A stretch of DNA of 42,385 bases from a virus. A program made the translations under genes and the position numbers. Position 1 is the stretch's first letter; the number at the start of each line of letters is the position of its first letter. The notes beneath the pieces were generated by a model, which saw only the letters and a list, made by a program, of their open reading frames with translations, did not search any database and was not told the origin of the DNA. This document shows positions 7,761 through 15,000 of this stretch, one piece after another. The stretch spans positions 1 to 42,385 of IMG/VR virus record IMGVR_UViG_3300029998_000053; one strand, 5' to 3'.

Positions 7761-8727
7761 AGAAATATTAACAGATAATTCACTTTATAGAATTGAACCA
7801 ACTAAATCAGATAGTTGGATTCAAACATATTTAAATCCAACAAATTTTGATAATTTAAATACCAAAGAAAATTTAGAAGAATTTCGAAATTATGTAATTG
7901 ATAATTGTAAATATAAATTGATTGAAAACTATAGTATCAATGAATATAAATCTGATTTTTTTATACCAGAATTGAATTTAGCTCTGAAATTTATAAATCT
8001 ATTTAGTTATTGTGAGTTAAATGTAGATAAAAAATATCAATTAAATTCATATTTAGAATATGAAAAATCTGGTATTCATCTGATACAGATATTTGAAGAT
8101 TTATGGGAAATTAGAAAAACTAATATTAAATCTAGGTTAAAGAATATGTTTGGATTGTCTGAAATAATTTATGCAAGAAAATGTAAAGTTGTTATTTTCG
8201 ATAAAAAAGATAACTCTTTTGTTAGTAATTTTATAAGTGAAAATCATCTACAAGGTAATGTAGGATCATTTATTAAATTGGGTTTGAAATTTGATGATGA
8301 GATTGTTTCAGTTATGACTTTTGGTAAATTAAGAAAGAATATGGGACAACATGGTGGATCAGATGATTATGAATTGTTGAGATTTTGTAATAAAATGAAT
8401 AGTTCTGTTATAGGAGGAGCATCAAAATTGTTTAAATTTTTTGTTAATATGTATAATCCTTCTACATTAACATCATATGCAGATATGATGTGGAGTAGTT
8501 CAGAAAACATATATAAAAAATTAGGATTAGTATTTGAACACAAAAGTGATCCTTCATATTTTTATATTGTTGATAACATAAGGAAAAATAGATTTGGATA
8601 TCGTAAAGATGTTTTATTGTCTTGTGGATATAACGGTGAATATTGGGGAGAGCATGATATTTGTTTTGTAAATAAATTATATAGAATTTACGATGTTGGA
8701 ACTGAGAAGTTTACATGGACTAAATGA
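7744..8727 (+). CDS. EDxHD-family homing-endonuclease paralogue, nuclease site decayed
   Basis: 327 residues, same family as 4655 and 15001 but without the N-terminal zinc/KYGV region. The C-terminal domain is well kept (YARKCKV, HLQGNVGS, ELLRFCNK, SVIGGASKLFKFF, YRIYDVGTEKFTW). The nuclease segment is degraded: where relatives have IEFNGLYWHS this protein has LKFINLFSYC, losing the acidic residue and the Trp-His pair, and YH has become YQ. I infer it no longer cuts DNA by this mechanism but may still bind DNA. It follows the polymerase fragment and is ended by a hairpin at 8722-8750. Confidence 0.75.
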   Translation: MLKLSKEILTDNSLYRIEPTKSDSWIQTYLNPTNFDNLNTKENLEEFRNYVIDNCKYKLIENYSINEYKSDFFIPELNLALKFINLFSYCELNVDKKYQLNSYLEYEKSGIHLIQIFEDLWEIRKTNIKSRLKNMFGLSEIIYARKCKVVIFDKKDNSFVSNFISENHLQGNVGSFIKLGLKFDDEIVSVMTFGKLRKNMGQHGGSDDYELLRFCNKMNSSVIGGASKLFKFFVNMYNPSTLTSYADMMWSSSENIYKKLGLVFEHKSDPSYFYIVDNIRKNRFGYRKDVLLSCGYNGEYWGEHDICFVNKLYRIYDVGTEKFTWTK

Positions 8728-8750
8728 GTGAACTAATTCACTCATTTTTT
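8722..8750 (+). terminator. Terminator after the polymerase/endonuclease island
   Basis: 11-bp perfect stem (AAATGAGTGAA with its complement, loop CTAA) followed by six T, overlapping the stop codon of the 7744 gene. Confidence 0.85.
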
Positions 8751-8782
8751 ATTCTATGCTTTTGTAGTATTTTATTCTAATT

Positions 8783-8817
8783 AAATGAATATTGTTATTT
8801 TTACAATATTCATTTTT
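8783..8817. terminator. Second strong hairpin terminator
   Basis: 13-bp perfect stem (AAATGAATATTGT and complement, 7-nt loop) flanked by A and T runs, 33 bp after the first terminator. The two in tandem insulate the methyltransferase gene from the polymerase island. Confidence 0.8.
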
Positions 8818-9044
8818 AATATTATCATTAAATTGTGTACTTTTTTAATTTTATTGTGTATTTATATAATTCACATGTGAATATTCTTATTTATTATCAT
8901 GAATCAATATAGCTTTTTTATAAATTCTTATTTGTTGTTTTTATATTCATATATTAAAATAAATCTAAATCTAAATCATAATATAAATAATAAACAAATT
9001 ATTATTTCTGTACTAAGTATAATTACATAAAAAGAATAAAATTG
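8818..9044. other. Non-coding interval with a 14-bp palindrome
   Basis: No credible gene. A perfect palindrome ATTCACATGTGAAT lies at 8869-8882, the kind of site a dimeric repressor could bind. The rest is A+T-rich leader of the methyltransferase gene; no clear promoter box is seen. Confidence 0.4.
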
Positions 9045-9791
9045 ATGTTAGAATTTAATAAAATATATCAAATAGATGTATTAGAAGGATTACGAAAATT
9101 GGATGATAATAGTATTGACTGTGGTGTATCATCACCACCGTATAATAAATTGGGTCTGATGAAAGGAAAAAAGCAAAAAGGTGGTGATTGGGATGGCTAT
9201 ATAACATATGATAATTTTGAAGATAATATGCCTGAAGATGAATATCAGAAATGGCAAATAGAAATATTAAATGAAATTCAAAGAGTATTAAAACCTGGTG
9301 GATCATTTTTCTATAATCATAAAAATAGAAGATATGATAAAACTGAGTATTCTCCATATGAATGGGTAAGTAAATCAAATATAAATATTTATCAAACTAT
9401 TATTTGGGATAGAAAAGCTGATGTTAATAATTCTTTGTATTTTTTTCAACCAGTATATGAATTGGTATATTGGTTAACAAAAGATAATAAAAAAGCTCCA
9501 ATTTTTAATAAAAGAGATTTGATTGAACAAAAAAGTATTTGGAGAATATCACCAAAAATGAATATTCCTCATCCTGCTCCTTTTCCTGATGAATTAGTTG
9601 AACATTGTATAAATGCTACAACTAAAGAAGGCGACGTTGTGTTAGATCCATTTATGGGAGTAGGTACTACTGCTCTGGTTGCTAAAAGATTAGGTAGAAA
9701 ATACATAGGATTTGATATATCAGGAGAATATGTTAATATTGCTGAAACAAATGTTTATGAAGGCAAAATTAGAAAAAAAAATGAAATGTAA
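9045..9791 (+). CDS. DNA methyltransferase (beta class, SPPY type)
   Basis: 248 residues from the ATG at 9045 (a TTG one codon earlier is less likely). Motif IV is SSPPY at residues 29-33 near the N-terminus, and the AdoMet-binding motif DPFMGVGTT is at ~202-210, followed by GRKYIGFDIS; this is the beta-class order. SPPY is most typical of N4-cytosine enzymes, while N6-adenine enzymes usually have DPPY, so I lean to N4-cytosine. Probable role: modifying phage DNA against host restriction. It directly abuts the 74-residue gene at 9792 (TAA then ATG). No cognate restriction enzyme is seen. Confidence 0.85.
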   Translation: MLEFNKIYQIDVLEGLRKLDDNSIDCGVSSPPYNKLGLMKGKKQKGGDWDGYITYDNFEDNMPEDEYQKWQIEILNEIQRVLKPGGSFFYNHKNRRYDKTEYSPYEWVSKSNINIYQTIIWDRKADVNNSLYFFQPVYELVYWLTKDNKKAPIFNKRDLIEQKSIWRISPKMNIPHPAPFPDELVEHCINATTKEGDVVLDPFMGVGTTALVAKRLGRKYIGFDISGEYVNIAETNVYEGKIRKKNEM

Positions 9792-10016
9792 ATGAAAGAA
9801 AAAGTCCAAGTTGAAAAAGAAAAAAAATATCTTGAAGTGATTTTCGAAAGTTCAGATGATTTTAATAAATATACAGGAAAAATTAAAACATCTGATCTTG
9901 GTGAAGAAGATTATATATTAACTATTTATAAAAAAGGATCAGTAGTTAGAAAACTTCGTAGATTAGGAATAACCGAAAATTCATCAAGAAATATTAATTA
10001 TAGAGAAATAATTTAA
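9792..10016 (+). CDS. Small basic hypothetical protein (74 aa)
   Basis: 74 residues, Lys-rich. A short beta-type region (KKYLEVIFESSDDFNKY, then EDYILTIYKKG) is followed by a basic tail. It begins on the base after the methyltransferase stop, so it is co-translated and may work with it, but nothing in the sequence shows how. No family recognised. Confidence 0.55.
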   Translation: MKEKVQVEKEKKYLEVIFESSDDFNKYTGKIKTSDLGEEDYILTIYKKGSVVRKLRRLGITENSSRNINYREII

Positions 10017-10019
10017 AAA

Positions 10020-10268
10020 ATGTGCATAAAAACAACTCATATAGTAACAAGATAATTTGCTATTGGTGCAATTCTAAGAAAACAGAATGATATTTATAAT
10101 ATATCTGATGAAGAACTTTCTGATTTATTGAAATAGAGTATTCACAATGGTTTTTATAATTTTGTTATTGTTAGTAAATCTGAAATGGAAGATAATAGAA
10201 ATAAAAAATATCCAAGTCCATATTTAGATGATGTGTATAATTTACCAGAAAGTAATGATGCTTGGTAA
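10020..10268 (+). pseudogene. Decayed gene with two in-frame stops
   Basis: A single frame of 83 codons runs from ATG at 10020 to TAA at 10266-10268, interrupted by TAA at 10053-10055 and TAG at 10134-10136. The peptide between and after the stops is protein-like (FAIGAILRKQNDIYNISDEE, then YPSPYLDDVYNLPES). No frameshift is needed, so two point mutations could explain the loss. Because one stop is TAA and TAA ends most genes here, a recoded TAG would not rescue it. Confidence 0.55.
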
Positions 10269-10269
10269 T

Positions 10270-10302
10270 AAAAAAGTGAATGATTAAATCATTCACTTTT
10301 TT
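10270..10302. terminator. Bidirectional terminator
   Basis: 14-bp perfect stem (AAAAAAGTGAATGA and complement, loop TTAAA) with T run, between the plus-strand methyltransferase group and the minus-strand SLOG-type gene. Confidence 0.85.
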
Positions 10303-10832
10303 TATTTAAATAAACTTATTATTGCATTCATTCCATAGTCATTTAGATTTCTTGTTCCTATGCCTGCAAATTTTTCTGTTAATTTTGGAATACCTTCATA
10401 GATTTCAAATGCGTTTGATTCATAATCAAAATAATGCCATTGGTTCACATTTTGCTCAAATAAATATATTGGCTTATGATTATCTATTGCACAAGAAACA
10501 GCGTATCCTGTACCCCCTCTAACATTAGTTTCATTTTCAAGAGTGCCAATTGCAAATATTGTATCAGAACTTTTTACTTGAAACCAATCTCTTGATATTA
10601 GATTTTTGACATACAATGAAGCATTCTTTATGTTTCTATTTAGTCTTTCATTAGCAATTTTGATGTGTTCATAGCCTTCTTTTAATTGGTTGGTTGAGAG
10701 TATGTATCTATTGTCTGACTTTGTGCCGTGGTCGAAAAAAGAAAATGATACAACTTTAAATCCTTTCTTAATTGACTCTTGTTCGAAAATGTAATCTGAG
10801 CCTGATGCTCCTCCAGAATAACATGTTTTCAT
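10302..10832 (-). CDS. SLOG-type Rossmann nucleotide-binding protein
   Basis: 176 residues. The N-terminus MKTCYSGGASGSDYIFEQ matches the YSGGA.G(A/S)D signature of SLOG superfamily proteins (DprA/LOG/DUF2493-related), which bind nucleotides or related ligands. Later motifs fit: DTIFAIGTLENETNVRGGTGYAV (about residues 90-112), then KPIYLFEQ, and IGTRNL near the C-terminus. The specific ligand cannot be read. SLOG proteins occur in nucleotide-signalling and conflict systems, so a role in host take-over or counter-defence is possible but unproven. It lies on the opposite strand to the methyltransferase group. Confidence 0.7.
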   Translation of the reverse strand: MKTCYSGGASGSDYIFEQESIKKGFKVVSFSFFDHGTKSDNRYILSTNQLKEGYEHIKIANERLNRNIKNASLYVKNLISRDWFQVKSSDTIFAIGTLENETNVRGGTGYAVSCAIDNHKPIYLFEQNVNQWHYFDYESNAFEIYEGIPKLTEKFAGIGTRNLNDYGMNAIISLFK

Positions 10833-10842
10833 ATTTGTTGAT

Positions 10843-11156
10843 TTATATATTATTTGTAATTATTAGCTCATGTTTAAAAATAATCCTATCACCGTTATAA
10901 TTATGAATATTATAATCCTTGTATAATTTTCTTATAAATGGCTTATCTTCATAAGATATAATAACGTTACCTTTGAGTTTATCTATTTCATTTTTCAATT
11001 CAATATGAAAATCATCAGTATAGTTTTCACAATTATCATACAAATATTCCTTTTTGTAATATGGCGGATCTAAATACCAAACAACATTATCAGTATTGTA
11101 CATATTGAAAATGTCTTTGTAGTTTTAAGTTCTTCATTAAATCTTTTAATTTCCAT
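10843..11156 (-). pseudogene. Dam-type adenine methyltransferase remnant
   Basis: An 86-codon frame (10843-11103) encodes NVVWYLDPPYYKKEYLYD, the DPPY motif IV and downstream part of a D12-class (Dam-like) N6-adenine methyltransferase. The region before it has MEIKRFNEELKTTKTF from ATG at 11156 in a different frame; together they look like the gene with its N-terminal AdoMet-binding half lost and a frameshift near 11105. The remaining piece lacks motif I and should be inactive. It lies 10 bp from the SLOG gene in the same direction. Confidence 0.65.
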
Positions 11157-11241
11157 GATATTATTATTTTTTATAAAACTATATATTAAATTTTTGATGA
11201 ATTTTTTTTTTATATATACTTGAAAATATAATATAATATTA

Positions 11242-12657
11242 ATGAAAATTTACTCTAATGAATATATTACAGATTTTAATAAATTAAAAAATTCTGTTAT
11301 AGGGTTTGAATTTGAATTTTATACAGATAAATCATATTTTAAATTAATAGAATTATTAAATAATACTCTTGCGCCTATTCAGGTTCATGGATATAGAAAA
11401 TATCACTCTACTTTTACTCCAGATGAAAATAATTTTAAAATTGAACCAGATTTATCTGGTGGCGCTGATCTTGTTGAATTGATAACAGGACCAATACCTT
11501 ATGTAAATTCAAAAATAATTTTATTGAAAATTCTTAAAGTATTAGATAAATATGCAAGAACAGATGAAAAATGTTCAATTCACATCAATATTTCTTTTGA
11601 AGATATTGGAAATGGTAAAGTATTAGATAATTTAAATAAGTTAAAATTGATTTTATCTGTAGATGAAGAACGAATATACAACTTTTTTCCTGAAAGAAAA
11701 AATAATATCTATGCAAAAAGTGTTAAAACATTAATTCCATTTAAAGGATTTGATTTTTCGACAAATGCAGTAGACATATTACAGAATAATGTTCAAATAG
11801 GAAATACTAAATATTATGGCATAAATTTTTTACCAGCAGAAAACATCGAAACATCTGGACAAAGATTAGAGTGGAGATATATTGGTGGTGATAACTATAA
11901 TCAGAAATCATCAGAAATATTATCATTAATGGATTATTTTATTGCTATAACTTGGAATTGTTGTGATGCTAAATTGACTGATGATGATTTGAAAAAATTA
12001 CAAAAATATTTATTTGAAAATATTAATATATTTAAGACATTTTCAAATTATAATGATTTTATTGCTGAATTTCCAACAATTGATATTCAAGTTGATAAAC
12101 TAAATGATTATAGTATAGTTAAAGCTTATTATGATACTATTTATACTAAGATATTTGATATAGTAAGAAATGTTTACAACCTTAAAGATTGTATTATAAA
12201 TTTGGACACTGAAGTTAATAGAATTGAATTGGTTGATGCCACATTCAAAACAATATTTGATTTATATGATTTAGATTTTATAGAATGCTCTATGAATAGT
12301 GGTAGATACACAAGCTGTAATTTTATTTCATCAGAATTAGTTAATGGCACCATACATGGTGGAGAAATATCAGATACTGATGTATTGAACTCTAAAATAG
12401 AAAGTGCTACAATTGATTTAGATTCAGAAGTAAGTGATTGTTATTTATATCAATGTATGATTAATTGTAGAGTAAAAGGTAATTCTGTTATAAGAATGTG
12501 TAAACTTGGACCAAATGCAATAATAGATGACTCTGTTAAAATTGCAACTGATACTAATAACTATTTTCATACCATTCCGACTGAAGAAGATGTTAAAAAG
12601 GGTCCAGATAATTTGAAAGATATGAAGATACCTTTCACAAAAGGTAAAAAATGGTGA
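11242..12657 (+). CDS. Amidoligase-like enzyme with beta-helix-like C-terminus
   Basis: 471 residues. Residues ~20-260 match the amidoligase family (COOH-NH2 ligases related to glutamate-cysteine ligase): GFEFEF at ~22, KIEPDLSGGADLVELITGP at ~66-84, CSIHINIS at ~112 and RLEWRYIGG at ~212. These carry the acidic and His residues expected for ATP/metal binding. Residues ~340-445 have short beta repeats (FIECSMNSG, CNFISSELVNG, GGEISDTDVLNSKIESA) resembling a left-handed beta-helix. I infer peptide-bond formation on a phage or host substrate. The next gene starts 1 nt after its stop. Confidence 0.7.
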   Translation: MKIYSNEYITDFNKLKNSVIGFEFEFYTDKSYFKLIELLNNTLAPIQVHGYRKYHSTFTPDENNFKIEPDLSGGADLVELITGPIPYVNSKIILLKILKVLDKYARTDEKCSIHINISFEDIGNGKVLDNLNKLKLILSVDEERIYNFFPERKNNIYAKSVKTLIPFKGFDFSTNAVDILQNNVQIGNTKYYGINFLPAENIETSGQRLEWRYIGGDNYNQKSSEILSLMDYFIAITWNCCDAKLTDDDLKKLQKYLFENINIFKTFSNYNDFIAEFPTIDIQVDKLNDYSIVKAYYDTIYTKIFDIVRNVYNLKDCIINLDTEVNRIELVDATFKTIFDLYDLDFIECSMNSGRYTSCNFISSELVNGTIHGGEISDTDVLNSKIESATIDLDSEVSDCYLYQCMINCRVKGNSVIRMCKLGPNAIIDDSVKIATDTNNYFHTIPTEEDVKKGPDNLKDMKIPFTKGKKW

Positions 12658-12658
12658 T

Positions 12659-12994
12659 ATGATAATACATAAATTTAATGAAAATAATAACGAAGATTAT
12701 GATGATTTTGTGAATAAAGTGAAAACTTTATTTTTAGAATTGTGGGATGATAAAATAGGAATTTCAAATTTTAAAATTGATACAAATGTTCAATATAATG
12801 TAAGTTTTAAAATTGGCTATAATTCAGTTACAAATAAAAATTTTACAGAATATAATGAATTGTTTAAAATATTAAACAATTCTGGTCCAGAATTTCAATT
12901 CATTTCTGGTACTATGTATGCAAAGATAACTAATTTTAGTAAACTAATTGAAGATATGAAACTATTATTAAATTCAAAAAAATTTAATTTATAA
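12659..12994 (+). CDS. Tagged small protein 4, tandem paralogue A
   Basis: 111 residues. The N-terminus MIIHKFNE and the C-terminus SKKFNL resemble the tags at 1245-2424. The body (LFLELWDDKIG, NELFKILNNSG, LIEDMKLLLNSKKF) is paralogous to the next gene. The TAA stop overlaps the next ATG by one base (TAATG). I infer another cargo-type cassette, but the targeting peptide is less canonical (F-N-E). Function unknown. Confidence 0.65.
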   Translation: MIIHKFNENNNEDYDDFVNKVKTLFLELWDDKIGISNFKIDTNVQYNVSFKIGYNSVTNKNFTEYNELFKILNNSGPEFQFISGTMYAKITNFSKLIEDMKLLLNSKKFNL

Positions 12995-13332
12995 TGGAAA
13001 TAGATAGATTTAGAAATGAAGCAAAAATATTATCTAATGACACAAAAGAATTGTTTTTAGATTTGTGGGATGATACATTATTTCTAACTAAATTGTGTGT
13101 ACAATCATATGTAGATACATCCAATAATATTTTTTATCAATTGTCTTGCTCAATGCACAAATCTATTGATAAAGACACATATAATATTTATAAAACTTTA
13201 TTTGATATTCTAGTTAGATGTGATGTTGATTTTAAGTTCGATAAAAATGAATTATCAGCTCAATTTGAGGATATCAATACTTTTATAAAAGAAATGAAAA
13301 CATTAAAAGATTCAAAAAAATTTAACATATAA
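12994..13332 (+). CDS. Tagged small protein 5, tandem paralogue B
   Basis: 112 residues, clearly a diverged copy of the preceding protein (LFLDLWDDTLF, TLFDILVRC, FIKEMKTLKDSKKFNI). N-terminus MEIDRFRNEAK, C-terminus KKFNI. The stop again overlaps the next start (TAATG). The pair shows that the cassette grows by tandem duplication as well as by swapping cores. No known family. Confidence 0.65.
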   Translation: MEIDRFRNEAKILSNDTKELFLDLWDDTLFLTKLCVQSYVDTSNNIFYQLSCSMHKSIDKDTYNIYKTLFDILVRCDVDFKFDKNELSAQFEDINTFIKEMKTLKDSKKFNI

Positions 13333-13757
13333 TGATTACAAACTTTAATACTAAATCAACAGACCACAATTTTTATTATCCTTCTGTTACAGGACCCCAA
13401 GGTAAAATTCCTTTTGCTGGTACAAATTATGGTGAGGAACCAAGAATTAAGAATTTTAAACAATATTTTGGTGAATACAGAAAGGGATCTGATAAATTTG
13501 GAAAATTAGTTGAAAGAATAATGGAATTTTTGAGATTACCAGAATTTAAAGATAGACTTAGTGAAAATGATGGATTGAAATTCTTTATTTATGACTTTGA
13601 AGCAAGATCTCACATCAAAGTAGATAAAATAAAGCAATTATTAAGTAATGATACAAACCTTTATAGTTTTGATATTAAGATAGATGATAAATATATAACA
13701 TTTTCTAATATAAACAAAACCAGAAAAGGTAGATATGTATCAGGTAGAAAAGATTAA
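13332..13757 (+). CDS. Hypothetical protein with MITNF start (141 aa)
   Basis: 141 residues. It starts MITNF like the 1245 group, but the peptide then runs NTKSTDHNF without the L-x-E site, and the C-terminus (SGRKD) lacks the KFNL tag. The body has a helical, charged region around residues 45-75 and a beta-rich end. It may be a hybrid in which the shared first bases were kept and the rest replaced. No family recognised. Confidence 0.6.
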   Translation: MITNFNTKSTDHNFYYPSVTGPQGKIPFAGTNYGEEPRIKNFKQYFGEYRKGSDKFGKLVERIMEFLRLPEFKDRLSENDGLKFFIYDFEARSHIKVDKIKQLLSNDTNLYSFDIKIDDKYITFSNINKTRKGRYVSGRKD

Positions 13758-13761
13758 ATTT

Positions 13762-14937
13762 ATGAATAAAAATTGGACATATATAATATTATTATCAATT
13801 GCGGCATTATCATTAGCAGGTACTGCCGCATATTTTTCGATATTTGGATTAACAAAATTATTTGCTTCAGCAGGTTTAGGTATAACTATATTAGCAGCAG
13901 CACTTGAGTTTTCTAAATTAGTTACCGTATCGTATGTTTATCGTTATTGGAAAAAGATTAAACCAATATTAAGAGGATTTTATATTTTTGCTGTTGTTTT
14001 TATTATGTTTTTGACTTCGGTGGGTATATATGGATTTTTAACTGGAGCATATCAACAATCTGCTAATAAATTAGAAAGTAGAGATTCACAAATAAAGATA
14101 ATGGAAAGTAAGAAATCTCTATTTATAACTCAATTAGATATGATGAATAAATCTATTGAGAGTTCAAATAGTAGAATTAACACTTTGTCTGGATTAAGAA
14201 TACAGCAAGAAAAAAGATTAGATGATCTTTATAATAAAAAAAATAATAATGTTGCAAAAAATGCAGAGAGCCATATAGCAGGTTCAGATAATCAGATCAA
14301 TATAATAAATTCTGATATTACATCAAAAATGAAACAAGTCAGTATGTATAATGATTCTATTTCATTTTATGAACAGAAAATTATTGATTTGAAGTCATCA
14401 GATGCTACAAATGAAATTGGTCCTTATAAATTTGTTGCTAAATTGACAGGTATTCCTATAGATAATTTAGTTAATATTGTAGCATTACTTATTATATGTG
14501 TATTTGACCCATTAGCTATCGCATTATTGATAGGTGTCAATCAATTAACAGAAAATGAAGAAAATGTAAAAAAAGAAGATGATAAAAAAGAAGATGAAGA
14601 TGAAATACCTGATGTTAAAAATAATTCAGAGAATATATTAGATAATCAAATAATATCACAAAAAAATAATATATCATCTGACAATATTAATTTTCATGAT
14701 AATATTAGTTCAAATCAACAATATTACAATGATATGAAAGAAATATATGATGAATGGTTAAATGAAGAACTATTAAAAGAAAAATCAAAAGATGAATTAG
14801 TTGAAGAAAAAGTATCAGTTGAAGAAATTGAAGATTTTATGACATTATTTGATAAAAATTACGATGAAAATGAACTAATTACTGTAATAAAAAGAGATAA
14901 CTTAATTACTGAGTATCACTACGATAAAAAACACTAA
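13762..14937 (+). CDS. Membrane protein with long periplasmic or cytoplasmic coiled coil
   Basis: 391 residues from the ATG at 13762, chosen over 13735, which lies inside the previous gene. Hydrophobic segments are at about residues 5-27, 33-55 and 70-93; then a coiled coil of ~120 residues (ANKLESRDSQIKIMESKK onward), a fourth membrane segment (~235-260, NIVALLIICVFDPLAIALL) and an acidic Asp/Glu-rich tail. The layout suggests an inner-membrane protein with a coiled-coil loop. I do not recognise a family. A role in envelope remodelling or superinfection control is only possible. Confidence 0.65.
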   Translation: MNKNWTYIILLSIAALSLAGTAAYFSIFGLTKLFASAGLGITILAAALEFSKLVTVSYVYRYWKKIKPILRGFYIFAVVFIMFLTSVGIYGFLTGAYQQSANKLESRDSQIKIMESKKSLFITQLDMMNKSIESSNSRINTLSGLRIQQEKRLDDLYNKKNNNVAKNAESHIAGSDNQINIINSDITSKMKQVSMYNDSISFYEQKIIDLKSSDATNEIGPYKFVAKLTGIPIDNLVNIVALLIICVFDPLAIALLIGVNQLTENEENVKKEDDKKEDEDEIPDVKNNSENILDNQIISQKNNISSDNINFHDNISSNQQYYNDMKEIYDEWLNEELLKEKSKDELVEEKVSVEEIEDFMTLFDKNYDENELITVIKRDNLITEYHYDKKH

Positions 14938-15000
14938 AATCGTCAAAAAACATAAACAACATATATAATATTTAATATAATATAAAAATAATTATGATTG

